From Christensenella sp964438705 (GTDB taxonomy: Bacteria > Bacillota > Clostridia > Christensenellales > Christensenellaceae): DNA of 64,000 nucleotides. Below are positions 18,156 through 26,834 of the stretch, piece by piece (position 1 is the stretch's first letter; every line of letters starts with the position of its first letter). Under the pieces are notes generated by a model. The model worked only from the letters and a program-made list of their open reading frames with translations. It did not search any database and was not told the origin of the DNA. The position numbers and the translations under genes were made by a program. Location of the stretch: NCBI GenBank assembly GCA_964438705.1, contig CAYTKQ010000008.1, positions 1-64,000 of the forward strand, given 5' to 3'.

Positions 18156-18204
18156 CTTCCTGCGGGCTGCCAACACTTCACATAAATTTCAGCAGTTTTG
18201 CTGG

Positions 18205-18486
18205 TCAATGCTTCGTCAGCTTTCCCTTATCATCTTGTTCATCTACCATTTTCCACAAGCAATATGGCAGATGGTCCTCGTGTCCACGGTGAAGTATCAC
18301 GCATTCCTTGCAGTCCCCGTGCCGCTCGCACGGGAAGGGACAGGAGCAATGATCCTCGCCGGAAGCGTATACCAGTTCCAAAAAATCGTATTCCGCCTGT
18401 TTGGATTCATCGATTTTTCCTTCACGGTAGAGCGGCATTATTTTCTTGGCCGCCTCGTTTCCGTCGATCTCGTTTTTTTTCGCCAC
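18205..18486 (-). CDS. Small cysteine-rich protein
   Basis: A 93-residue protein starting at GTG with GGAGGGG six bases upstream; longer starts would overlap the creatininase gene. The second half has a dense Cys/His pattern, HCSCPFPCERHGDCKECVIL followed by H-R-G-H and a last Cys, suggesting a zinc or iron-sulphur site. Similar short C-x2-C-x3-H domains are common as unassigned small proteins in Clostridia (recollection, not searched). It lies 35 bp after the creatininase gene as the last gene of the sugar operon, so a role in that pathway or its regulation is possible but unproven. Confidence 0.75.
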   Translation of the reverse strand: MAKKNEIDGNEAAKKIMPLYREGKIDESKQAEYDFLELVYASGEDHCSCPFPCERHGDCKECVILHRGHEDHLPYCLWKMVDEQDDKGKLTKH

Positions 18487-18520
18487 GAAAATCCCCTCCC
18501 GCAAATCCTCTCCGAGACAT

Positions 18521-19282
18521 TTATTCACTCTGTTCCTGATGTTCATAATACGCTTGCAAATAAGCGTATCCTTCTTCGCGCAATGCTTCGAAAATCGCTT
18601 TTCCCGTCTCTGCCTCCGCATAGGTCGGGTCGCCGAACAACCCTGTTTTCGTCTGCTGCAATCCCCACGTGGAAACGGGCCCTCTCAGCTTGCTGTTGCA
18701 GCGTATCGCGTCCACGTTCGTATACCGATCCGTTTTCACAAGCTCAGGGCGCACGTGCAGCACGCACGACGTCTCATATTCTCCCCCGTGGATGTCGCCC
18801 GCCGGATCCTTCTTGATTTCATCATACTTTTTGCCCGCGAGTGCAAACGGGTTCAATACCATAATGAAATCATTGTGCTGGTCCGCAATCTTGCGCATCA
18901 CCGTGCGCAGCAAACAATCATGATTTCCGTGGCAGTCGAGCAGTACAATTTTTTTGAACCCCATCTCAACCAGCGAATTGACGATGTTGTAGATGTAATC
19001 CGTAAACGTATCCGGGTCAACATTCGGGCATCCGGGCCACTTGCGCACGATACCCATAGAAAACCCGTAATAGATGGTGCGCAGCACGAGCGCCGGTATC
19101 CCCTTTTCTTCGCATACCTCGCCCAGTATCCGTCCAAATTCCGTTGCGATGATGGCATCCGTCTCCACCGGAAGATGGCTCCCGTGCTCCTCGGTCGTGC
19201 CCACCGGAAGAATCACCAGCGCATTTTTCCTGCGATATTCGTCGATCTCTTCCCATGTTTTTTCCCCAAAATAAAATGACAT
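18521..19282 (-). CDS. Creatininase-family amidohydrolase
   Basis: Metal-dependent hydrolase fold. The 253-residue protein has the family's metal and active-site motifs: LPVGTTEEHGSHLPVETDAI near residues 25-44, LLDCHGNHD, and DIHGGEYETSCVL. GGAGG eight bases before MSFYFGEKTW sets the start. Family members cleave cyclic or linear amides (creatinine, formamides), so in a sugar operon it could open a lactam or act on an amidated sugar derivative; that is inference. It follows the FGGY kinase gene by 35 bp. Confidence 0.9.
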   Translation of the reverse strand: MSFYFGEKTWEEIDEYRRKNALVILPVGTTEEHGSHLPVETDAIIATEFGRILGEVCEEKGIPALVLRTIYYGFSMGIVRKWPGCPNVDPDTFTDYIYNIVNSLVEMGFKKIVLLDCHGNHDCLLRTVMRKIADQHNDFIMVLNPFALAGKKYDEIKKDPAGDIHGGEYETSCVLHVRPELVKTDRYTNVDAIRCNSKLRGPVSTWGLQQTKTGLFGDPTYAEAETGKAIFEALREEGYAYLQAYYEHQEQSE

Positions 19283-19317
19283 TTTTCTGTCCTCCTGTAA
19301 TTGTTTTCCGCGATCGT

Positions 19318-20769
19318 TTAATCCCACAGCCTGTCATACAGTTCCATATATATGCCGTATTTTCGCTCATAACTTTCATGCAGCGCCGCATCAGGAACAA
19401 ATACCTCCGATACGCGTACAAGCTTTGTCGCCTCTTCCCTGTCATATACGCCCGCCGCAATGCCTGCAAGCATTGCGGCGCCTACGCTCGCAGCTTCCTC
19501 GGTGGATATCTTTCGCACCGTTTTATTGGTAACGTTTGCGATGATGCCGCACCACACGTCGCTTTTTGCGCCTCCGCCGAATATCCTGATCTCCCCGGAC
19601 GGATCGTCGTTTGCCTCCATCTGCGCGACAATGCGCTTCACCTCAAATGCGACCCCTTCCATCAATGCGCTCACAAATTCGCCGCGCTTTGTGTGAAGGT
19701 TTATATTGTGGTAATTTCCGCAGGCATTTTTCTTATTTCCCACAGAGCTGTCCCCGCACAAATGCGGATGAAACAACAGCGGACTGCACAGCGTTTCCTT
19801 TGCAAGGCTGCTCATCTCCGTATAATTGCAATCCGCAAACAGCGTATCCTTCAGCCAGCGCATCGCGCCTGCCGCCGTGTCCACCACCCCCTCCGCGATC
19901 CACATTCGTTCAAACAAATACGAGAACGACGGCGTCTTTTGCGCGGGATCGACAAATGCATGATCGTAGGTTTTTTCCACCGCGCCCGCCGTACCCAAAG
20001 ACAGCGTGATCGCCCCCGCTTCGATGCCCGCGCCCAATGCCGCGCACTTCTGATCCTGCCCGCCGATTGCGACGATCACGGAGTCGGGAAGCCCCAGCTC
20101 CTCAGCGACTTCTTTTTTGAGCGTACCCGCAGGTGTTCCGCTCCAGCGGATTTCAGGCAGCTTTTGTTTGTCAATGCCCTCCGCCTTTAAAATTTCATCT
20201 GACCATGCCTGTTTGTTGATGTCGTAGATCAGCGTTCCGCCCGCCATCGTATGGTCGGTCAGAAACTTACCCGTTAGCTTCATCACCAGATAGTCGTGCG
20301 GCAGCAAAAATTTGTACGCGCCGTCATAGGTCGCGCGCTCATTTTTTTTCAGCCACATAAGCTTAGGCAGCGTATACGCCGCAAGCGCGTGCTTCCCCGT
20401 TTTTTCAAAAATCCCCTTTTTGCCAAAGTCCGCTTCGATTTGCGCGGCCTCGTCCCACGCCCTTCGGTCCAGCCAGCTGAACGCGTTGCGCAGAACATTT
20501 CCTTGCCTGTCCACCGGAACCACCGCAATGCCCTGCGTGCTGATCCCGATCCCCTTCACGCTTTGCGCCGTAATATCCGCATCCCGCAGGGCTTCGCGCA
20601 TCGTTTGTTTGGTCAGCGCCCACCACAAATTTGCGTCCTGCTCGATGGCAAGCTCTGAAAGGGTGATCAGCGGATATTCAAAATATGCCTGTCCCAAAAT
20701 TCGAAGCTCCTCGTCAAAAACAAGGCTTCTGCATCCTGTCGTTCCAAGATCAATCGCTATCCACGCCAT
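19318..20769 (-). CDS. FGGY-family sugar kinase
   Basis: ATP-dependent kinase of the xylulokinase/gluconokinase/glycerol kinase family. The 483-residue protein begins AWIAIDLGTTGCRSLVFDEE (phosphate-1 motif), with GIGISTQG, a C-terminal lobe containing IGGQDQKCAALGAGI (catalytic Asp region) and EIRIFGGGAKSDVWCGIIAN (adenosine motif). The ATG at 20769 follows the preceding stop by four bases. Within FGGY it reads as xylulokinase-like, but the substrate cannot be fixed. Operon partners are isomerase-fold proteins, implying phosphorylation of an isomerised ketose (inference). Confidence 0.93.
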   Translation of the reverse strand: MAWIAIDLGTTGCRSLVFDEELRILGQAYFEYPLITLSELAIEQDANLWWALTKQTMREALRDADITAQSVKGIGISTQGIAVVPVDRQGNVLRNAFSWLDRRAWDEAAQIEADFGKKGIFEKTGKHALAAYTLPKLMWLKKNERATYDGAYKFLLPHDYLVMKLTGKFLTDHTMAGGTLIYDINKQAWSDEILKAEGIDKQKLPEIRWSGTPAGTLKKEVAEELGLPDSVIVAIGGQDQKCAALGAGIEAGAITLSLGTAGAVEKTYDHAFVDPAQKTPSFSYLFERMWIAEGVVDTAAGAMRWLKDTLFADCNYTEMSSLAKETLCSPLLFHPHLCGDSSVGNKKNACGNYHNINLHTKRGEFVSALMEGVAFEVKRIVAQMEANDDPSGEIRIFGGGAKSDVWCGIIANVTNKTVRKISTEEAASVGAAMLAGIAAGVYDREEATKLVRVSEVFVPDAALHESYERKYGIYMELYDRLWD

Positions 20770-20773
20770 CGCT

Positions 20774-22165
20774 CTACCCGTCAAACCTTTCGCATGTCAC
20801 ACCCGGGAGATAAACGCACGCCCTCTCCAGAATGTCGGAATAGTTTCCATACAGGCAGGAAACGTGGTGCACATAGGGCCCTTCAATGATTTTACGCTCC
20901 CACGCAGGCCAGTCGTTCACCTCATACCATGTATAGACCTCGCGCGTCTGCGGCCCGTCGATTGCCTTACCTTCTCCCGTTCCAAGACGATATTCTCCAT
21001 CCTTCCCGTCAAAGCGGCACACCGTCAAATCGCCATTTTTCAGCGGGAATTGAAGGCTGGTCGCGGGCAGGGACTTCAATATCCATGGCTCTCTGATCTC
21101 CGCCTTTACCCTTTGCGTATCACGCAGTGAAGGCGGAGCTGACGCGTGCCACATCAATACCGCGTTGTCGTTTTCCGGGTGCCGCGTTGTGAACTCCGGG
21201 AAGAAGGATGGCTCGGCCCCGTTGGCAGCCGCTTCGATCATGATCGAGCTCAGTGCGCCATGGATGTCCGTTTCCGCAGCGATCGGGATGCGTTCCTCCG
21301 CGAGCGCTCCCCCAAGGCCTGATCCTTCGCCCATATCCACCGTCAGCGAATCGAACGTCTGGATCGCGTACGCATCGATTCCGTTTTGCTCCGCCATTTC
21401 AAACAACTCGTCCTTCATCGCGAGGCTTGCAAGCATTCCCGCTTCCGCAATATCGCCTGTATTCAGCCATTGTCTGCACTGCTGCAGCTCTTCTGTATAT
21501 TTTTTCTCATCCTTTTTGAGCCGCATCCGATACCGTTCAATGAACTCCACCATATCGAACGGGTACACCTGCACGCCCAACTGCTCGAGCAGCCTCGCCT
21601 CGTCGACGATCGTGCACCAGAAAAATGGGATGCGTATGCCGATCTGCCCGATACGCGCCGTCCTGACGGCTTTGCGCACGCGCGCCGCACCCAAGAATGT
21701 TTCCATGCCCTTTTGAAAAGCCGCGTCGTCCACCCTGCAATTCTCGATGTAATCAAATTTCACGCCCATCGTGTGCAGCACCTTACTCGTCGCAAAGCTT
21801 CCGCACAGCGAATCCCGCAGTCGCGAGCCGTCCGCAAGCGGCGCTTCGTCGCGCGGTGCCCACAGCAAAACAGGTACGCCCAGTTCTTTTGCAATGATAC
21901 CCGTTGCGTCCTCCGTTCCAAAATTGCAATGCGGAATGAAAAGCGCATCGATGTTCTTTGCCTTTAGGTAAGCAACCACGGATAGTGCCTGATCTTTGGA
22001 ACGCACCAATCCGTCCGGTACGACCGCCTCGATGTCAACATATTCAACGCCCCATGCCCGCAGCTTGTCATATATTTTTTCCTTTTGCACCTTTGCGTCC
22101 TCATGGGAAAACGCAAATTTTCCAATCGGGCAAACGCCCAGCGTGCAGCCCTTGTTCACTCTCAT
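20774..22165 (-). CDS. L-fucose isomerase-fold protein, first copy
   Basis: A 463-residue member of the fucose/arabinose isomerase superfamily, recognised by the two N-terminal Rossmann-like domains (PHCNFGTEDATGIIAKELGV, then LLWAPRDEAP) and a C-terminal part with metal-site candidates: ETDIHGALSSIMIEA (Glu and Asp) and LMWHASAPPS (His). These match the positions of the three metal ligands of FucI in order. AGGTGA sits before the ATG. Likely an aldose-ketose isomerase of unknown substrate. A second, quite different paralogue is encoded three genes upstream in the same operon. Confidence 0.87.
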   Translation of the reverse strand: MRVNKGCTLGVCPIGKFAFSHEDAKVQKEKIYDKLRAWGVEYVDIEAVVPDGLVRSKDQALSVVAYLKAKNIDALFIPHCNFGTEDATGIIAKELGVPVLLWAPRDEAPLADGSRLRDSLCGSFATSKVLHTMGVKFDYIENCRVDDAAFQKGMETFLGAARVRKAVRTARIGQIGIRIPFFWCTIVDEARLLEQLGVQVYPFDMVEFIERYRMRLKKDEKKYTEELQQCRQWLNTGDIAEAGMLASLAMKDELFEMAEQNGIDAYAIQTFDSLTVDMGEGSGLGGALAEERIPIAAETDIHGALSSIMIEAAANGAEPSFFPEFTTRHPENDNAVLMWHASAPPSLRDTQRVKAEIREPWILKSLPATSLQFPLKNGDLTVCRFDGKDGEYRLGTGEGKAIDGPQTREVYTWYEVNDWPAWERKIIEGPYVHHVSCLYGNYSDILERACVYLPGVTCERFDG

Positions 22166-22177
22166 ACATTCACCTCA

Positions 22178-23317
22178 TTATGCGTTATCCGCGTTCTGTA
22201 CTGTCTTTCCCTTCAATATCACGCCCAACAGTTCCAAATCCTCATCCAGAATCACAAAATCGGCATCTTTGCCCGGGCAAATGCTGCCTGCATTGGGAAG
22301 GTTGACTGCCCTTGCGGGGTTTGTTGCGCACACCTTGAATATGTCAACGATCCCAAGCTCCGTGTTGTTCCTAAAATTGCGCGCGACCTGACACATTTTC
22401 AGTTTTGAGCCAAAAATTTCTCCGTCCACAACATTCACCTGCTGTCCGTCGTCCCTGCCCGCGCACGCGTCCGTAATGCCCACCGCGCGGTCGATTCCAA
22501 TGGCCTTGATCACAAATTTTGTCATGGCAGGGCGCATGTGTATGCCTCGTTCGTCATTGATCATTTCGCAATAGAGATCGTCGCACAGCATAACCGCCTC
22601 GTCAAAGGACAGCTCCTGCGTACCGGCATACCGCGACGGTGTGATGGCGCATCCTGTGGCATTCGTGATATGCGTGCATATCCCCGCACCCATCCCCGCA
22701 ATTTTAAACACCTGCTCCGGCGTCGCTTCGGAATGTCCAATCGAAACAACGATGCCGGCATCGAGCACCTCCCTAATAAACGACTCAATACCCTCAAGCT
22801 CCGGCGATACCGTCCACTGCCTGATATACGCCCCAAATTCCTTCAGATACTGCTCATGCTCTTTTGTTTCGGGCGTACGTGCGCAGCGGGCCGTCGCACC
22901 ATATTTTTGGGAAAGGTATGGTCCCTCCAAATGGATTCCGACAATATTGCCCGGATTGTTCACAATCATTGCACGCCTGATCTTCCTTCCGCCTTTCAAA
23001 ATTCCGTTGATCCCTATGTTGTGGTAGAGCGTGCAAACCAATGATGTCGTACCGCCTGCAAGGTGATAGGCCGCCATTTTTTCAGGGTCCTCGTGCGACC
23101 AGCATTCTCCGCCCGCGTGGCAGTGAATGTCCACAAATCCCGGGCCAACATATTTTCCGTGCGCGTCAATTATCTCTGCGCACTCCCGCGGAAGCTGTGC
23201 TCCGGCCTCGTTCACCGCGATGATTTTCCCGTTTTCATCATAGAGGATGCTTCCGTCCTCAATGATTCCCTGCTCTGTAACCACCTTTGCGTGGATGATC
23301 GCGCTATCGCTCGTCAT
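22178..23317 (-). CDS. N-acetylglucosamine-6-phosphate deacetylase-like amidohydrolase
   Basis: Metal-dependent amidohydrolase of the NagA family. The 379-residue protein shows the HxH motif in GPGFVDIHCHAGGECWSHED, HLEGPYLSQKYGATARC, SIGHSEATPEQ, THITNATG and a late DACAGRDDG with the catalytic Asp. AAGGAG before MTSDSAIIH sets the start. Substitutions relative to typical NagA (Asn-Ala-Thr for Asn-Ala-Met; no GAH after the GPF/GPY motif) suggest a different acylated amino-sugar phosphate. It pairs with the NagB-like gene directly upstream (13-bp gap). Confidence 0.88.
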   Translation of the reverse strand: MTSDSAIIHAKVVTEQGIIEDGSILYDENGKIIAVNEAGAQLPRECAEIIDAHGKYVGPGFVDIHCHAGGECWSHEDPEKMAAYHLAGGTTSLVCTLYHNIGINGILKGGRKIRRAMIVNNPGNIVGIHLEGPYLSQKYGATARCARTPETKEHEQYLKEFGAYIRQWTVSPELEGIESFIREVLDAGIVVSIGHSEATPEQVFKIAGMGAGICTHITNATGCAITPSRYAGTQELSFDEAVMLCDDLYCEMINDERGIHMRPAMTKFVIKAIGIDRAVGITDACAGRDDGQQVNVVDGEIFGSKLKMCQVARNFRNNTELGIVDIFKVCATNPARAVNLPNAGSICPGKDADFVILDEDLELLGVILKGKTVQNADNA

Positions 23318-23330
23318 TACCTGCTCCTTT

Positions 23331-24272
23331 TCAATATCCGCCCAATTCGTCACATCCAAACGGCGCGGCGATCTGTTCGCCAATATACACTGTCGTCGGC
23401 CATAGCTGTAATATGGAGCTCGGCACCTGCGGCGTGACCGGTCCGTGCAGGATCAGCCTCGATATCATTCTCTGCCATGATGAAAAGGTTCCCATCGTCG
23501 TAAGAGCGTGAATCTCCAGCCTGTTTCTCGCGTTTTTCACATCGCGCGGCCCAATGGTCGCGGCCTTCGGCGGAACGTTTGCAATGTCGCCCGACCAGCC
23601 GAAGCATCCGTGCAGCGAGTTTTGGGCCACCGTCAGCGGATGCAGCGTCACAATACGCGCCCCCAGATCAAGATATTCTTCCAGCGTATCCGCCGCAAGC
23701 TCAGGGCAGTCCGGGTCTACAAAAGCGATGTGCCCCGCCCATCCCGGTCCGCTGTAGCACACGTCCGCGCCGCCCTCGCCGACGTCCTCCATGATTTTTG
23801 TGTAATCCCCAATCGTTTCGTTGCTGTGATAATGAACGTTTTCAAGCGGCATACGCAGCGCCTCGTCAATATTTCCCACAAAATATTTCATCATGGAATG
23901 TCCAAATCCCGCCGGATAGGAAAGCGGCGCGATATTTCCATCCTGATCCGCCCATTCGTCCATAGCGAACAAATGCACGTTTCGGCAATTGATGCGGAAG
24001 CGGTTCACAAGCTCCGCGACCTGAATATAGACCGCCGGACACGGATTGGGAACGATCATCACACATTTTTTGTTTTGCTCGTCCGATTCCTTCATGCGTA
24101 CGATCATATCGCCCACCCAGATGCTGGTCGCATCCGGAACGATTTTGATTTTAAAATCAGGGTTTTTGTGCTGCGTCAGCTCTTCTCTTGTCAGGTTGCG
24201 TACTCGTTTTAACACTTCCTGATCGCGGAAGGGCACAAACACCGCAGGCTCAAATACAAAATCTTTATCCAT
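23331..24272 (-). CDS. Glucosamine-6-phosphate deaminase-like isomerase
   Basis: NagB/6-phosphogluconolactonase-fold protein of 313 residues, longer than typical NagB (about 240-270). It keeps the proton-shuttle aspartate in HLFAMDEWADQDG and the GHIAFVDPD motif that corresponds to NGHIAFNEP, so deamination or isomerisation chemistry is plausible. The expected GSTP substrate loop reads PNPCPAV instead, which implies a changed ligand. Next to a NagA-like gene in the same operon, it may convert a deacetylated amino-sugar phosphate to a ketose phosphate (inference). Confidence 0.85.
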   Translation of the reverse strand: MDKDFVFEPAVFVPFRDQEVLKRVRNLTREELTQHKNPDFKIKIVPDATSIWVGDMIVRMKESDEQNKKCVMIVPNPCPAVYIQVAELVNRFRINCRNVHLFAMDEWADQDGNIAPLSYPAGFGHSMMKYFVGNIDEALRMPLENVHYHSNETIGDYTKIMEDVGEGGADVCYSGPGWAGHIAFVDPDCPELAADTLEEYLDLGARIVTLHPLTVAQNSLHGCFGWSGDIANVPPKAATIGPRDVKNARNRLEIHALTTMGTFSSWQRMISRLILHGPVTPQVPSSILQLWPTTVYIGEQIAAPFGCDELGGY

Positions 24273-24296
24273 TGTTTTTTCCTCTTTTCTGTCCGT

Positions 24297-25628
24297 TTAT
24301 ATTTTGATTGTCTCAATCCCCATCATATTTGCGAGCGCCAAAATTTTCTCTGTGTGATCCCCATACCCAATTGCAAAATGCTGCCCCGCGTAGTGTTCGA
24401 CGAGCGTTTCCATGCTGCCGTCAAGAAGAATATCGAGCGCGGGCATATATCCCTGCCGAAGCTCCGTTTTTTGTCCCGTTCCCGTTCCATACAGCAAATG
24501 ATAGCTCCCGCAGTCCTCCACAAGGCGTAAAAACGTCACGCGCTCCGGCCGCATTACAAAGCTTGCCTGTATGCCAAAAAAACCGTCGTGCGGCATGAAT
24601 TTTCTGATGTCGAGGTTTCCCCCTCCCATGGAAAAAGGCAGCATACCGCAGGACGAGATTTTGAGTATATTCCCGCTGTGGTTGATCGCGTCTCCATAGG
24701 TCACGGTATGACCGCAGAGCAGCTTTAGCAGCATCATCGATACGGTGCACAGCATGTCTCCTTCGCAGGAGGCGACCACGCCTTCATCCGCAAGCATGCT
24801 CACCGGTACGCACGGAACGGTTTTATACTCCTTGGAGAACTCATATTGACATTTGATGTTAAACGCATGCCACCTGTTTTCCGCGCAGAGCGCACGCAGT
24901 GCAAGATAAATCCCCGCCGTTTTCATCAGCATATCCGCCTGCACATCCTCGCAAATATTTCCCGCGTCGCCGATTCTCCGCGCCCCCTCCCGCAATTCGC
25001 TTTCAGCAAACCGCTCTGCCGCCTCAATCACGGTATACGCATCGATCTGTTCCACCTCCGGACCAATTTTTGTCCTCAAAAACAGGTGATCGAACGTACC
25101 CGGATATATATTCATCGAGCTGTATCCGATCAGTCCGATTTTTTTCCGTTTCAATCGTTTTTTCGCTTGTGCCGCGCATGCAAAGTTTTCTATTTTTCCG
25201 CATGCCTCCGGGTCCTCCGGCAGCCCCATCACCTCGGCAAACCGATACCCCGCGCGCTTCATCGACCCTTTAAACATCGCGTACGACACATACGAACCCG
25301 TGCTGCACAGCGTTCCTTCGTGCGCAAACATCGGCACGCCCCACAGCAGCAGAGGCAGATGCTCTACCTCCCTTACCAGTGCCATGGCGGCGCTGCATTC
25401 GATCCACGATCCCAAAAACAAGATCACACCGTCAAGGTCTTTTGCCGAAAGGCTGATTCCCGCTTCTATGCCCTGTTCAAAGCTCCACACACATTGCGGC
25501 GCTTCCACAAGTGTGATGTCCTGCCTGCGCACCGCATCGCGTACTCCTTCAAACAAGCCCTGGACCGTTTCATCTGCGTAATCTTTATGACAAAGATTGA
25601 CGATCCCGATTTTTGCTTTCTTTTTCAT
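24297..25628 (-). CDS. L-fucose isomerase-fold protein, second copy
   Basis: A 443-residue protein with the same fold as the first copy but only distant similarity. The N-terminal domains are clear (GVILFLGSWIECSAAMALV, LPLLLWGVPMFAHEGTLCST). In the C-terminal half CEGDMLCTVSMML keeps the Glu and Asp expected of the metal site, but the last ligand position reads KISSCGMLPF with Ser where His is normal. So either the metal site is altered or the protein is not a standard isomerase. GGGAG precedes the ATG. Located between the ABC transporter and the NagB-like gene. Confidence 0.82.
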   Translation of the reverse strand: MKKKAKIGIVNLCHKDYADETVQGLFEGVRDAVRRQDITLVEAPQCVWSFEQGIEAGISLSAKDLDGVILFLGSWIECSAAMALVREVEHLPLLLWGVPMFAHEGTLCSTGSYVSYAMFKGSMKRAGYRFAEVMGLPEDPEACGKIENFACAAQAKKRLKRKKIGLIGYSSMNIYPGTFDHLFLRTKIGPEVEQIDAYTVIEAAERFAESELREGARRIGDAGNICEDVQADMLMKTAGIYLALRALCAENRWHAFNIKCQYEFSKEYKTVPCVPVSMLADEGVVASCEGDMLCTVSMMLLKLLCGHTVTYGDAINHSGNILKISSCGMLPFSMGGGNLDIRKFMPHDGFFGIQASFVMRPERVTFLRLVEDCGSYHLLYGTGTGQKTELRQGYMPALDILLDGSMETLVEHYAGQHFAIGYGDHTEKILALANMMGIETIKI

Positions 25629-25720
25629 GTTAAGCTCCCGCTTTGTTCTCCCTATAGACGGAATCGGGCGAAGGCGGAACCGCTGTCCCGCCTGCCCGTT
25701 TGTCCGTATTTGCCTGTTGC

Positions 25721-26773
25721 TTAGTTCTGTCTCGCGTCTATGATCGACTTCCAGTCATAATCCTTGATGTTGTCCGCCGTCAGAAGCTGCGAATGCGACA
25801 GCGTGTCCTTTTCTACCGATTCGCCGTTCAGCACTTTAACGACCGCCGCCACAGTGTCCTTTGCCTGCTGCTGCGGAGAGCTTGTCGAAAATGCCTTCAA
25901 AATCGGGTCGTTGCCCTCCAATGCCTTGAACTCCTCTTCGCCGTAAGCCGATCCAACCACAATGATGTCATTTCTGCCCGCTGCCTCGATGGCCGCTTTT
26001 GCACCCGCGCATGTGTCAAAGTTCACGCCGAACACCACCTGCACTTCGGGGTTAGAGGTCAGGATGTTCTCCATCACGTTCATGGAATCAGATCTCGTCG
26101 CCTTTCCATCCTGCTGCGCTACGACTTCCACGCCTTCAAGTGCCGTAACCTTTTCCACAAAACCGTTCACACGGCCTCCGCACACGATGGGCGACTGCGG
26201 GAAATCGATCACCGCCACCTTCGCCTTGCCGTCCATGTTCTTCTTGATGTAGTCCACCGTCCAGTCTCCTACCAGATTTCCATCCTCCTGATAGTCGAAG
26301 TTAACGGATGTGGAAGCCTTATCGGTTTCCGCCTGGTTGTCAAATACGAACACCGGAATGCCAGCGTCGACGGCGGCTTCAATGGCCGGGACCAGCCCCG
26401 CCGGATCACACGGTGCAAGCGCGATCGCATCCACGCCCTGCTGCACGAAATCCTCGATCTGCTGCGTCTGCTTGGAAGCGTCAGTGTCCGCGTCCTGCAC
26501 AATGATGTCGAGTCCCGCGTCCGCCGCCTCTTTTACAAACGATGCGTCCAAATCCTTGTAATACTCGTCGCGTCTGTAGAAAAGCGATACGCCCAGCACA
26601 GGTTTTTTGCCGCTTTCTCCGCTGTCTTTTGAAGCAACTGCTTCGCTTCCGGCCGCCGAAGCGTCCGCCGCCGATTCGCTCGGCGCTGCCGCCGGACTTC
26701 CGCATCCTGCCAAAAAGCAGCTTGCAAGAACCAGTACTCCCAGAATAACAGCGATTTGTTTTTTGATCTTCAT
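25721..26773 (-). CDS. Sugar ABC transporter substrate-binding lipoprotein
   Basis: Periplasmic-binding-protein-4 family (RbsB-like), 350 residues. Signal peptide with lipobox LAGC (Cys24), a short Ala/Ser/Glu linker, then two lobes including GVSLFYRRDEYYKDLDASFV, a hinge near DNQAETDKAS and VFGVNFDTCAGAKAAIEAAG. AAGGAGG precedes the ATG. It is the third transporter gene, after permease and ATPase. The ligand is unknown; RbsB-type proteins bind ribose, xylose, galactose, AI-2 or polyols. Confidence 0.93.
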   Translation of the reverse strand: MKIKKQIAVILGVLVLASCFLAGCGSPAAAPSESAADASAAGSEAVASKDSGESGKKPVLGVSLFYRRDEYYKDLDASFVKEAADAGLDIIVQDADTDASKQTQQIEDFVQQGVDAIALAPCDPAGLVPAIEAAVDAGIPVFVFDNQAETDKASTSVNFDYQEDGNLVGDWTVDYIKKNMDGKAKVAVIDFPQSPIVCGGRVNGFVEKVTALEGVEVVAQQDGKATRSDSMNVMENILTSNPEVQVVFGVNFDTCAGAKAAIEAAGRNDIIVVGSAYGEEEFKALEGNDPILKAFSTSSPQQQAKDTVAAVVKVLNGESVEKDTLSHSQLLTADNIKDYDWKSIIDARQN

Positions 26774-26834
26774 TTGTCTTCCTCCTTGTTTATCTCCTTT
26801 ATTTATTCGGGAAATAAATTTCCCAAAATCTTAC

